This document shows positions 42,912 to 53,824 of a DNA stretch of 64,000 nucleotides, piece after piece. The translations under genes were made by a program, and so were the position numbers. Every line of letters begins with the position of its first letter. Position 1 is the first letter of the stretch. The notes beneath the pieces are model-generated. The model worked only from the letters and a program-made list of their open reading frames with translations, did not search any database and was not told the DNA's origin. Source of the stretch: Lactuca virosa (lineage: Eukaryota > Streptophyta > Magnoliopsida > Asterales > Asteraceae); the NCBI GenBank assembly GCA_928212115.1, contig CAKMRJ010000001.1, positions 176,824,030 through 176,888,029 on the forward strand, written 5' to 3'.

Positions 42912-43275
42912 GGTTCTAAGACACAAGAGAAGAAATACGTATAAATACATAAAATAATGTATAATATTTAGTTCACTACTATTTTGAAAACCGTAAGTGT
43001 TGTCAAATCATTGGTTTGCATTAATACTAGACATATATATTTTAGAAAGAAAAGAAAAGAAAAATATCTTTATTCGACCATTTACCAAATAAATTCTAGG
43101 GTTTGACCTCATAGTAAAAGTTTTCAAACATAAAATAAAATTCTTCATTACCATTTGACATTGTCTTAGAAACCAAACCAATACATCAAATCCAAAATAA
43201 AGTTTCAAATGTTTTTCCCAAAAGACACCCAACATGGGTTTTCATTTCATGACAAAATAAAATAAAATACTGAAA
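42912..43275 (-). other. G4 spacer between accessory ORF and gag, with strong candidate splice acceptor
   Basis: AT-rich; no ORF. Immediately before the gag ATG the minus strand has TTTCTTCTCTTGTGTCTTAG (AG at 42917-42916), a very good 3' splice site. Paired with GTAAGC at 44001-43996, it would define a 1086-nt intron removing the accessory ORF. Confidence 0.5.
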
Positions 43276-43944
43276 TCAGAACCAAACACTAATCGCTATC
43301 CCAACAAGAAACATCAACACCACAATCAGTAATAGCCCAACAAGCACATAATATGCGGTCATCACACGACATGCCACTCGTCTAGCAGTACTAGCAGTGT
43401 CAGCAGTCTCCATCGAATGCTGAAACAGGATTTCCATTCCTGTCACGACTTCATCCAAAACTTCCCGATGTCCAGCTATCACAGCGAGACTGTGACGTAG
43501 GCCCGCTGCTATCGACTGCAATCTCCGGGACTCCTCCGGGGTCATACCTGGCTGTCTGACAGGTATCCCTATGACTTGCTGTGGTGAGGGTGCTCTCGGT
43601 CCTGCATCTGGGTCCTACCCCGCTAGGTCCTGCCGTGCCATGTCCTGCTGTGCTGGTGGGTATCCTTCCTGGAATGGGAACACTCTTCCTCGCCGTCCTC
43701 CGAATGCGAAGTCCATAAAGTGGTGGCTGTGGCAACACTGATGTAGGTGATGCCTCGCGTCGTTGACTCGGGGCGTTGTCATTGCTGATCTCCACCGAGT
43801 TTCCTGTATCTTCCGTATCCTCCGATGGGTCTTCTTCTACCGAGGCGGGGGGTTACGTCGAGGGATAATAGTGACGTAGCCGGACTCATCAGCTGAGGCG
43901 GTAGCGTGGGAAGATGACGATGTCGACATAGTGGACTGAGACAT
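43276..43944 (-). pseudogene. G4 accessory ORF upstream of gag, C-terminal hydrophobic anchor
   Basis: Likely start at the ATG at 43944 (MSQSTMSTSSSS). Coding signal passes through three frames, with changes near 43860 and 43615, to the stop at 43276-43278; about 220 residues in total. The N-terminal part is Ser- and acidic-rich, the middle Pro/Arg-rich, then helical residues (SRRLQSIAAGLRHSL and further) and a final run of about 28 strongly hydrophobic residues (YYVLVGLLLIVVLMFLVGIA) ending at the C-terminus, as in tail-anchored membrane proteins. Same position and strand as the G2 accessory ORF, but no obvious residue similarity. Function unknown. The last 90-residue piece is open from an internal ATG at 43545. 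Confidence 0.6.
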
Positions 43945-44270
43945 AGATTCAATGAGATATGAAATAAATGACAATGCATGCCTATAATATGCAATGCTTA
44001 CACACACCAAAATTAACCTTTTTGAATTTTTGAAATAAAGTTTTCTCAAAAATTTTGTTGAACATATTCCCATTATAATTAGCTCAAGCTTTGTATAAAT
44101 CTTTCCTTAATTAAACATAGGTGATCAGGCTATGTTTAATCGAGGTCCAATAATACAACTCCCGACCTAATTATACTAGTAATATGTTTGATGTAAAAAG
44201 AATTTCTTTGTAAGTTTTAGTTATAGGTTGTGTTTTCTTAAAGAAAAAACCGATGTTCTCTATAACTTTA
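43945..44270 (-). other. G4 leader with candidate splice donor
   Basis: AT-rich leader. GTAAGC on the minus strand at 44001-43996, preceded by GTGT, is the best donor seen. No ORF is taken here. Confidence 0.4.
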
Positions 44271-44282
44271 GCTCTGATACCA
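44271..44282 (-). other. G4 primer-binding site (initiator tRNA-Met)
   Basis: The minus strand reads TGGTATCAGAGC, four bases inside the LTR end at 44287. Confidence 0.95.
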
Positions 44283-44286
44283 CTTC

Positions 44287-47200
44287 TGTCACACCCCGCT
44301 AAAGCGGAAACGCAAGGTATGACAGCGATAACGGTTTCATTGCAAAAGATAATGATACATCACCATAGCAGTATTTAAAAGTTTACAACCCATAGCTTCA
44401 AAAGAAACAAAATACAAGTTTTTCCAAAATAACATTGTTCAAAGAAAACTCCACAATTAACTTCAACACGATGCAGCATGCTCTATGATGATGAATCTTT
44501 ATATCCACTTACTAATTATTTCCTGAAAAAGCATGTAAAACGAGCGTCAACTATGAAAATAGTTGGTGAGTTCACAAGTTTATAAAATCGAGCTTGGAAT
44601 AAGGCTTTTCGTAAATACAAGTACATTGCTTTGATGATAAACAAAGTTGATTGCTATTAATGAATACAAGATTATTGCTATAATGAGAAACGAGTTTGTA
44701 TGTGTATGAGCAAACAACGAGTCTCAACCAAACCTATGACTGAAGCCCTATCGAGATCTATGCTTATCGTTCCATAGATGAATATGGTATCATGCACTCC
44801 AGCGATTCGGGCGAGTGAGGAGTGTCAATTCCTAATAGCGTTATCCATAATGACCATTGGCTCAAAGAGTTAATGGTTAGAGATAAGGGAAGAGCCTTAG
44901 TACGATAAGTTCTCATGTTCCGTGTTGCATAAACATACATAAAGAGACATAGCAATACAATAGCAATCATGTTTGATAATAATCAATTTAAATACAACAT
45001 GCAAACAGTAGTTTTTCTGGACATGCTTTTCCACCCCAAAACATAAAACGGAAAATAGGGGAGTGCGTGAATACTCACAATATGAAAAATGTAGCAACCA
45101 AGTTTATACGAGTCAAATAAATACAACGAACATAAATAGTTTAGGACATGCTTTTCCACCCCAAAACATAAAAACCGAAAATAGGGGAGTGCGTGAATAC
45201 TCACAATATGCAAAATATAGCAACCAAGTTTATACGAGTCAAATAAATACAATGAGCATAAATAGTTTAGGACATGCTTTTCCACCCCAAAACATTTAAA
45301 AACCGAAAATAGGGGAGTGGTGAATACTCACAATATGCAAAATATAGCAACCAAGTTTATACGAGTCAAATAAATACAATGAGCATAAATAGTTTAGGAC
45401 ATGTTTTTCCACTCCAAAACATTTAAAAACCGAAAATAGGGGAGTGCGTGAATACTCACAACGTTTCGAGTAGGTACAAGGGGTACTTCGGAATGCACCA
45501 ACGTCTTACTACCGGGATCCTACGACATCAAACACACACTCGTGAGTTTCCATGTCGAAATCTAATGCTAATATACTAAATTCTACATATAGTGAAATGC
45601 CAATTTATGTTTTAGTATTTGATTTTATATTAATTGGTTACACTTTTTCTGAAATAATGAAATTCTACAAATCGTGCGATTAATTATAACATTGGAATAT
45701 AAATTTTCCAAATTTTTAAGTCCTTATTACAACATAAATTCACGAAAATAGCATTCAAAGGATAAAAATTCCCAAACTTTTTATTTAACTGTTATTACAC
45801 AATACTAAGCTGGGAAAATTATAAAAATGGATTTCCAAGCTGTTTAATTATATTTTATGATTTTTGAGCATTTATTCCAATAAAAATTGAAATAAATAGA
45901 AAACAGTTTCCAAAATTACCCAAACTTTTTAATTAACTGTTATTGTACATAAATAGGCTGGGAAAAATATAAAAGATATTTTTCAGTGGGTATTTCTATT
46001 TTTCCTTGTTTTATTCCTTTAAATAATCATTAATTGAAGAAATAATATTAAACAGTTAAAATAATTTACCAAAAATTTTTGTAACATCATTTACAGTATA
46101 AATAACCTGAGAAAAATGTCAAAAGTGGTTTTTATATTGAATAATCCGGTTTTGGGTATTTATGTGAATTTAAGTGTATATATCTTTAGAAATTAAGAGA
46201 AAAATAGTTTACACTGGAGAAAAATCCTCAAAATTTTTATGTAACCTCCTACTGTATAACATGATGTTCTGGTAAATTTTCATGAATTTTGGATAATCAT
46301 AACTATTTTTCCTATTTTTAAACCATTATAATTACCAACATTGGGAAAAATAGCAAGGCATGATGAAAAATGTTGAAATTATTTTTCTGAGTCATCCATC
46401 ACAGGTAAGGTATGCGAAAATTGTTAGATAAAATTTTCACACTCTCTAAAGTGGTTTTGTGATTTATTATATCCTAACAAAAAGAAAATCGGAAATCATA
46501 CCAAACAGCAACAAAAATTAATGAAATTTAGTGAGGGGTCATTATCCATCATATGGGTCATCCATGAATTTGTTCCGGATTTATTGACCTCTGGAAGTAT
46601 TTTATGTGATTTATGCCCTTGGTTTCTAGCAATAATTTTAATAAATCAAAGAAATAATAAAAGCTTTTGGTATTTTACAGATTATCACATGCATGTGAGG
46701 GCTTTCAAAAGGAAAAATGTTCAAAATTTAATCAGAAGGGAAATAGGGGTATTGAACCCAAACAAGATAAGAAATGTTGCATGCAATGGTGCATGAGATG
46801 TAAATGTGGCTGAAGTTCATGAATTTATGAAGCACATTCTGTGGGGTTTTAAGCCACGAAATTTCAACCATCATTCACTGGATATGTTAAGTTTCTAAAG
46901 TATTTTTCCCCAGATTTATGGTTGGGTTTAAGGCCATTGATCATGCAAGGCAAAAATGGTGATCATAGAAAAAGAGCTGTTTGAGCAACCATTTTGTAAA
47001 AATTGCCAAAAATCGGATATTTAATATTTTACAGTGAGACCAGTTGGGTTTGAAATTTAACTCATGGAACTATCCAATACAAGAAGAATAGCATGATTTG
47101 ATTAAGTAATGACCGAGATATGGTCGTTCAAAACTGAATAAAGTAATCTGGCAGATTGCATGTTTGCTTTGAGTGCATCCTTAGGACATTTTGACAAGAA

Positions 47201-48417
47201 CATCATGCATGCCTTTGATAAGGTCCGATTTCTAGCACATGCATGGAGTGAATGAGCATCCAAGATGTACTAGAAATGGTTTAAATGCTTTTGATCATGC
47301 AAGAACACAAAAGAAATGGAGAAGAAAATGTAATACTTGTTTTTGAAGTCACATGAACATATGTGCATCATTTTCACTCCTTGCATGGGTTTGATCCCGG
47401 ATTTTCACCATTTCAAACACATGCATTGTGTTATGGTGAGAATCTACAAACCAAAAGGGAAAAATAAAGATTTCTAGCCATGGAAAGGCATAGAATCTGA
47501 AAAGAAGAGAAAACTAAGAAGAAGAGGTAGTAGAATCATGAAATTATGGGAGAAAATGTTGTTGTTTACCTTGGTGTTGATCTTGAGGGAAGTAAGAACA
47601 CTTCAAGGTCTTCAAAATCTCGAAATTTGGCAGAGGAATGAGAGAAATTTCGTGAGTTAGAGAGAGAGAGGAAGAGAGTTTATGTGTTAGGAGGGTGGAG
47701 TGTGAGAGAGTGAAGAGAGAAGAGGTAGAGTGAAGGTTTAAGTCTAATGATTGAGTTTTGGGAAGAGAGAGTGCATGGGGAGGGGAGAATGGCTGGCTCT
47801 ATCATGCATTAGGCCTCCTCTCTCCTAATTTCAAATTTTATAAAATTCCCTCCATTATTTTTATAAAAACTCCAATTTTTATAAAAGTATTTATTAAGCA
47901 ATTCTTGATTTATTTTAAAATCTTGTTTTTAACTAATAAATTATGATTATTGCATGATAATTTAATTTCTATTTCATTGATTAAAATCCATAATTTGATT
48001 AATAAAAATTTGATATTAGAAAGTTTTATAGCCAAATTTTATAAGGTTTTTAAGCTTTATGATTTATAAATTTGGATTTTTAGCTCTTTTTAGGGTTTTT
48101 GGAATATTGTTTGATATTCATCATCATAATGAAGTATAATTAGAATATTTTAATTTATTTTTAGGGTTTTATACCCTTTTTCAATTATAACAAAGCTTGA
48201 AAGTTTCATTCAAATTATAGCATTGACATTTCCTATTGTAGTTAAGCAACTTACTAGAATCGTAAGTGTCAAGTATATTAGTCCTAGGTCTTAGATGGAT
48301 CCTAGTTTATGCAAGATTTTGACCTAATTTATACTACTAGGCCATGACATGATGTGCATGAATGGTTATTATAAAGATGCATGAGTCCGAGAATGACCTG
48401 AATTGACAGTTGTCACA
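44287..48417 (-). repeat. G4 5' LTR (right copy, 4131 bp)
   Basis: The plus strand runs from TGTCACACCCCGC to GTTGTCACA, followed by the TTATG duplication. It is longer than its partner because the left copy has lost two segments (matching about 46176-46290 and 46600-47100 here). It contains the tandem array 45019-45466. Confidence 0.93.
45019..45466. repeat. Four-copy 125-127-bp tandem repeat in right G4 LTR
   Basis: Same array and unit number as at 37463-37910, with a few substitutions, so the array predates the insertion. Confidence 0.9.
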
Positions 48418-48422
48418 TTATG
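48418..48422. other. G4 target-site duplication, right copy
   Basis: TTATG here matches TTATG at 36725-36729 exactly. The five-base length is normal for gypsy integrases. Confidence 0.93.
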
Positions 48423-48455
48423 TATGACCCTGACGATTATGTGTTTTGTTTCAGA

Positions 48456-49673
48456 ATGGTGATGATTACGTGACACGGAGGAGGAGGAGGTTCGGGGTCA
48501 GGATCAGGCTGAGGATCATGTTCGGGATTAGGTTCCGAGCCAGTTAATGAGGGACTACGTGAGTTCATTGCTTCTGAGATCACTAGATGCATCCTTGACT
48601 CGATCCCGGTGATTTTCGGGTTAATCAAGGAAGGGATCATCGAGCTGATGAAGGATCGCCTTAGGGCGTTTAGGAGTGACTGGGCGGCTAGCCAGTTAGG
48701 GGCGCACACACTGTCCTTTAAGGACTTCAGGGGATGCGGTGCGCCATACTTCCATGGGGTGAAGGACCCCATTGCTGCCAGGAGATGGATTGCAGACATG
48801 GAGTCTGCCCATTTGACGAGCTTCTGCCCTGAGGGGTCGAACGTTTAGTACGTTGCGGGTTGCTTGAGGGATAGGGCTACAGATTAATGGGAGTCAGTTG
48901 GTGATTCTTTGGGAGCCCCAGCCATTGAGGCTATGACCTGGTCACACTTTGTGACTAGGTTTAGGGTTGAGCTTGCGCCGGTTGTGGAGCTTCAGCAGCT
49001 GGCCAGGGAGTTTCTTGACATGAGGTAGACGACAGAGACAGTGGCGCAGATTACCGCCAAGTTTCGAGTGAGGGCCTTATTGGTGCCTCAGTATGCAGGA
49101 GATGAGGAGATGCGAAGGACCCCTATCATGATATGTTGAGAGATGGTATCTAGGAGCGTGTCAGCTACTCGGCATGCCCGACCCGGGATTCTATGATTGC
49201 CAGGGCGAGGGAGAGGGAGATCGATTTGGAGCACAAAAGGAAGAGGAAGGAGGAGGAGGGACTGATGAATGGCATTTTGGGGAAGAATCCCAAGGAGTTC
49301 GACTCTAAGTCGAAGGGCCATCAGGGTCGGAGCCACTGCAGGAAGTGCAGCAAGCCACATGAGGGGGTTTGTAGACTAGGGTCATCGAGCTGCTACAAGT
49401 GCGGCAAGACTAGGCACTTGGGCAAGGATTGTACTGCTCCTACACCTATCTTACAGACATCAGACCTGATTTGCTTTCATTGCAATCAGAAGGGCCATAA
49501 AAAGGCCAACTGCCTGAGATTGACAGCAGCGGCAGTGCCAGTGACGGTGCCAGCTCCATCAACCCTGCGGATTACAGATGGCTGACAGGGCAAGCCAGAG
49601 GCTCCAGTGGTGAGGAGCCGAGCCTTCCAGTTGACTACCGAGGAGGCACGCGCCGCATCCGATGTGGTGACGA
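48456..49673 (+). pseudogene. G3 gag
   Basis: The ATG at 48456 is one base after a pyrimidine-rich TTTTGTTTCAG and is in frame with the downstream gag. Order: Gly/Ser-rich N-terminus, capsid motifs (FRGCGAPYFHG, ARRWIADME, CLRDRATD), basic region (HKRKRKEEEG), a Cys-rich motif (CRKCSKPHEGVC) and two CCHC knuckles (CYKCGKTRHLGKDC, CFHCNQKGHKKANC). Stops: TGA 48471, TGA 48510, TAG 48846, TAA 48885, TAG 49026, TAG 49151, TGA 49583, plus a frame change near 49120. The TAGs sit where Gln is usual. Gag would package RNA; this copy cannot. Confidence 0.85.
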
Positions 49674-49748
49674 GTATGATTTCTTCTCCCTAGCTTTTAT
49701 TATATGTTGTTTATGATATTTATGTGCCATGTTATGTGTTTTCCTTAG
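49674..49748 (+). other. Intron-like segment between G3 gag and protease
   Basis: 75 bp starting GTATGA and ending TTTTCCTTAG, AT-rich (T-rich) between GC-richer coding DNA. It contains an in-frame TAG at 49691-49693. Without it, the gag-side and protease-side frames are in register. The equivalent place in G1, G2 and G4 has no insert. The length is near the lower limit for plant introns. Confidence 0.6.
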
Positions 49749-50190
49749 GATCGTTCCATGTGAACGGTATTCCAGTTTAGGTATTGTTCAATTCGGGTGC
49801 TACCCGATCATTTGTCTCTCTTGCACTTAGCAAGAGGTTCCCTGAGTCTTCGGGCATGCTGGATTGCCCTCTAGAGGTTGAGATTGCGGATGACCAATCA
49901 GTTCGAGCATCAGAGGTTTTCAGAGATTGTGTTTTCAGGTTGTTAGAAGAGCGTTACCTGGTAGACTTGGTTCCCATACCATTGCGTTGGAACATGGTCA
50001 TCATCGGTATGGACTGGTTACGCCCTAATGGGGCTGTGATTGACTGCACACAACAGTTGGTATGCGTCAGGACCCCATGTGGGGGAGAGCTAGTTATTCA
50101 GGGCGAGAGGCTACATCGTGGACCAACTTTATGCTCAGCAGCGAGGGCTAGGCGCTACCTTTAGCAGGGTTGCACCGGCTATGTCGCCTA
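49749..50190 (+). pseudogene. G3 protease
   Basis: It has the fold motifs of gypsy protease (SFHVNGIPV, GATRSFVSLALS, GMDWLRPNGA), but the catalytic triplet reads NSG in place of DSG (near 49790), a G-to-A change that removes the active Asp. TAG at 49778-49780 and at 50162-50164 interrupt it at positions where Gln is expected. Confidence 0.85.
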
Positions 50191-51150
50191 TGTCATGGAT
50201 ACCCGGGAGGAGGGAAAGGCGACTGTGAGTGATGTGCCAGTGGTGCGAGAGTACCCAGATGTGTTTCCAGAGGAGTTGCCTGGGATACCTCCGGAGAGGC
50301 AGGTCGAGTTTAGGATCGACCTGGTCCCCGGTGCGGCTCCGATAGCCAAGGCACCATATCGGTTGGCTCCTCCCGAGATACAGGAGTTGTCTACACAGCT
50401 GTAGGAGCTGTTAGACAAGGGATTCATCAGACCGAGCAGTTCACCCTGGGGAGCCCCGATCCTATTTGTGAAGAAGAAGGACGGGTCGCATCGGATGTGT
50501 ATATATTACCTGGAGCTGAACAAGGTAACGGTGAAGAACCGTTACCCACTCCCGAGGATTGATGATCTCTTTGACAACCTACACGGGGCATCTTGGTTTT
50601 ACAAGATAGATCTATGTTCAGGCTACCATCAGATGAGGGTCAGAGACGAGGATGTATAGAAGACTGCATTCGGACTCGCTATGGCCACTACGAGTTCGTG
50701 GTGATGCCCTTCGGGCTCACCAATGCTCCTGCCACGTTCATGGATCTCATGAACCGTGTATGCAGACCGATGCTGGATCGGTCTGTGATAATTTTCATCG
50801 ATGACATCTTGGTTTACTCCAAGACGCATGAGCAACATGAGGAGCACTTGCAGGAGGTGTTGCATACCCTGAGAAGGGAGAGCTTGTATGCCAAGTTCTC
50901 CATGTGTGAGTTCTGGTTGCGCGAGTTGCAGTTTCTGGGTCACCTTGTCAACTAGAACGAGATTTTGGTTGATCCGGATAAAGTAGAGGCCGTGATGAGA
51001 TGGGAGATTCCGATGTCTCCATCTGAGATTCAAAGTTTCCTGGGATTGCCAGGCTATTACCGGAGATTCATTCAGGATTTCTCCAAAATAGCCGTACCCT
51101 TGACCTGGCTGACGAAGAAAGCCGTTGTATTTCGTTGGGGGCCTGAGTAG
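50191..51150 (+). pseudogene. G3 reverse transcriptase
   Basis: Motifs: YPDVFPEELPGIPP, PYRLAPPE, FIRPSSSPWGAPI, RYPLPRIDDLFD, SGYHQMRV, then after a one-base frame change near 50671 YGHYEFVVMPFGLTNAPATFM, and the catalytic FIDDILVYSK near 50795. TAG at 50402, 50657, 50953 and 51148 interrupt it. The segment MCIYYLELNK near 50498 has two changes (Asp to Tyr, Arg to Leu) from the usual motif. Confidence 0.88.
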
Positions 51151-51630
51151 CAGGAAGTGTTTGAGACATTGAGATTGAGACTATGTGAGGCGCCAATCAT
51201 AGACCTGCCAGAGGACGTAGAGGATTTTGTAGTATACTGCGATGCGTCCATTTCGGGTTTGGGCGCAATACTGATGCAGAGAGGGCATGTCATCGCCTAC
51301 GCCTCGAGGCAGCTGAAGCCTCACGAGGCGAACTACCCGACGCATGATTTGGAGTTGGGGGCATTCGTCTTCGCCCTCAAGATATGGCGACATTACTTGT
51401 ATGGGGTCCGTTGTACCATTTACACAGATCACAAGAGTCTAATGTACGTCATGGATCAGCCGAATCTGAACATGAGGCAGCGTCGGTGGCTAGATGTGGT
51501 GAAGGACTACGATTGTGAGATTCTCTACCACCCGGGGAAGGCCAATGTTGTGGCTGATGCTCTTATCCGCAAGGCAGCCCCGATTAGATACATTTGCTTA
51601 CAGGTGACAGTGGTGACTCCACTTCTGTAG
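51151..51630 (+). pseudogene. G3 RNase H
   Basis: Clean reading with FVVYCDASISGLGAILMQ, VIAYASRQLKPHEANYPTHDLEL, TDHKSLMYV and KANVVADAL, the standard gypsy RNase H series including the catalytic Asp of CDAS. A TAG at 51628-51630 ends it where Gln is usual. Confidence 0.88.
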
Positions 51631-53087
51631 CGGATCCGAGAGGCCCGACAGGAGGTTATGAAGGAGGAACATCGGAAGAGAGAGCGTATTGTGGGTCAGG
51701 TTTCCTCCTTCGACTATGATAGCCGTGGGTTGTTGAAACTACACCGTAGAGTGTGGGTTCCATATCATGGAGGGGTGCGCCATATTTTGATGGAGGAGGC
51801 GCACAAATCCCGATTCTCGATGCATCCCAGGGCGACGAAGATGTACATAGATTTTCATCCTGATTACTGGTGGCCCTGTATGAAGCGGGATGTAGCCTGG
51901 TACGTCGAGAGATGACTGACATGCAGGAAGGTCAAGGCCGAGCACCAGAGGCCTCACGACAAGACACAGCTGTTGGATATCCCTATGTGGAAATGGGAAG
52001 ATATTACAATGGATTTCATCACCAAGCTTCCCAGGAGCGCACGCGGAGTGGATTCCATATGGGTCATCGTGGATCGTTTGACCAAGAGTGCCCATTTCAT
52101 ACCGATCCAGGAGAGCATTTCGACCGAGAAGCTGGCCGACATCTATATTCGAGAGCTTTTAGCTCGACACGGAATGCCAGTCTTCGTGAATTATGACAGG
52201 GATGTGCGGTTCACTTCCAGATTCTGGAAGAAATTCCACGACGACTTGGGTACTCGTCTGCACTTTAGCACCGCTTTTCACCCGCGACGGATGGTCAGAG
52301 CGAGCGGACCATCCAGAATTTGGAGGATATGTTGCGGGCATGCCTTTTAGACTTTGGTGGTAGCTGTGATACCTACCTTACCTTGGCAGAGTTTTCCTAC
52401 AATAATAGCTACCACGCGAGTATCAACCGTCCTCCCTTCGAGATGTTATACGGGAGGAAGTGTCGTACCCCGATTTCCTGGGGTGAGGTTGGACGGAGAG
52501 TCATAGGGAGTACCGAAGTGGTACTAAAGACGACGGAGAGGATCCAACAGATCCAAAGCAGGCTTCAGACTGCTCAGAGTCGGCAGAAAAGTTATCCCAA
52601 CAAGCGTCGTTCGGACCTGGAGTTCCAGGTCGGGGATATGGTTCTCCTGAAGATGTCACCTTGGAAAGGTATCATCTTGTTCAGGAAGCGGGGAAAGTTA
52701 GGTCCTAGGTACATCGTTCCTTTCAGGGTTGCTGCCTGGGTGGGCAAGGTGGCATTTAGACTGGATCTGTCAGCCGAGCTTAGTCAGATTCGTAGCACAT
52801 TTCACGTCTCCCAGCTACGGAAGTGTCTGGTAGATGACTCAGCGATGGTACCACTAGAGGACATTCAGGTGGATGACAATATGAACTACATTGAGCGACC
52901 AGTGGCTATCCTCGACAGGAAGTCGAGGAATATGAGGAACAAGAGGGTCAAGCTGGTGAAGGTGCAATGGCAGCAAAACAAGGGCTCAGAATGGACTTGG
53001 GAACTAGAGGACGAGATGAGAGAGCACTACCCCGAGCTTTTTCTGGATGCAGCAGCAGACTTCGAGGATGAAGTTTCAAATAAGTAG
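51631..53087 (+). pseudogene. G3 integrase with C-terminal chromodomain-like tail
   Basis: Zinc region (EEAHKSRFSMHPRATKMY, DYWWPCMK) is followed by a TGA at 51913-51915 where the zinc Cys is expected. The core then has MDFITKLP and VIVDRLTKSAHF, with DRDVRFTSRF. A one-base loss near 52285 shifts the frame before the NGQ..ERT region, and the reading from 52320 continues through SPWKG and HVSQLRKCL to a tail VKLVKVQWQQ...EWTWELEDEM that resembles a chromodomain, ending at 53087. The order matches the Tekay lineage. Confidence 0.86.
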
Positions 53088-53094
53088 GGAGAGT
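53083..53094 (+). other. G3 polypurine tract
   Basis: AAGTAGGGAGAGT directly precedes the TGTAACACCC start of the 3' LTR. Confidence 0.75.
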
Positions 53095-53175
53095 TGTAAC
53101 ACCCGGTTCTTGATACGTATTTTAAATTTAAAATATTGTATGTTTTACACTTGGAATCAGCGAGTTGGAGGCCCA

Positions 53176-53306
53176 ACTCGTCGAGTAGATTAGACTTTGG
53201 ACGCGGGGTTTAAGTAACCTACTCGACGAGTTAGGAGCTTGACTCGGCGAGTAGGACTGTCTGGATGAAACCCTAATATTCAGGTTTTGCACCCTATGTA
53301 AACACC
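53176..53306 (+). promoter_or_regulatory. Palindrome cluster and TATA-like box in G3 U3
   Basis: ACTCGTCGAGT, ACTCGACGAGT and ACTCGGCGAGT lie within 77 bp, followed 40 bp later by CCTATGTAAACACC, which looks like a one-base-decayed TATATAAA box. Regulatory function is inferred from position. Confidence 0.5.
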
Positions 53307-53824
53307 TTATCTTGTCCCAACCCAGCCTCCATCGTCACTTTCAGTCCAGAAAAGCCCTAACTCGAAACCCTAAAGCATTTAGAGTATTCTGTGTGCTTTT
53401 GGTTGTTTTAAGCTTAAAGAAGGGGGTTCCAAAAGAATCAAGTAGATCCAGAGGTTTTCCTTCATTTTTAGTTCATTAAAGGTAAAAAGCTTCGACCTTG
53501 ACCATCTATCTAATAGATCTCTAGTTAGGGTTCATTTCAACCTTTTCTAAGCTTTAGTAGATACATATTCGGGATTTTGTGGTTCTAAGGGGGTATGACT
53601 TCAGATCTGGAACCATTGAGGGTTCCCATGCCATAAATAGGCCAACTTTATTTCCATAAGAGCCCCATGAATCTTGTAGACTCCATTTTAGGGCCATTTG
53701 AGCCAAATACCCCATGCATGAACGTCAAGTTTGTGACTTTAGATGGATTATGGACCCTATGAGGTTAGATCTATGTTTTGGATGTATTAAACTCAACTAA
53801 TATCAACTGTATGGACTTGGACTT

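Larger units (their letters stand above)
36730..48417 (-). mobile_element. G4: complete Ty3/gypsy insertion, internally deleted, with upstream accessory ORF
   Basis: Two LTRs (36730-40275 and 44287-48417) in minus orientation flank 4.0 kb of internal DNA with primer site, accessory ORF, gag-protease, an integrase end with chromodomain, and polypurine tract. TTATG is duplicated at 36725-36729 and 48418-48422. RT, RNase H and the first half of integrase are absent. In the first 713 bases of the two LTRs I count seven substitutions and one indel by eye, about 1 percent, so insertion is recent relative to G3. Such gag-keeping non-autonomous elements can move with enzymes from relatives. Confidence 0.93.

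Noticed and set aside
50629..51033. Long minus-strand ORFs over G3 RT and RNase H (also 51181-52341)
   Set aside because: Shadows of the G3 pol frame; the plus strand has the conserved motifs.
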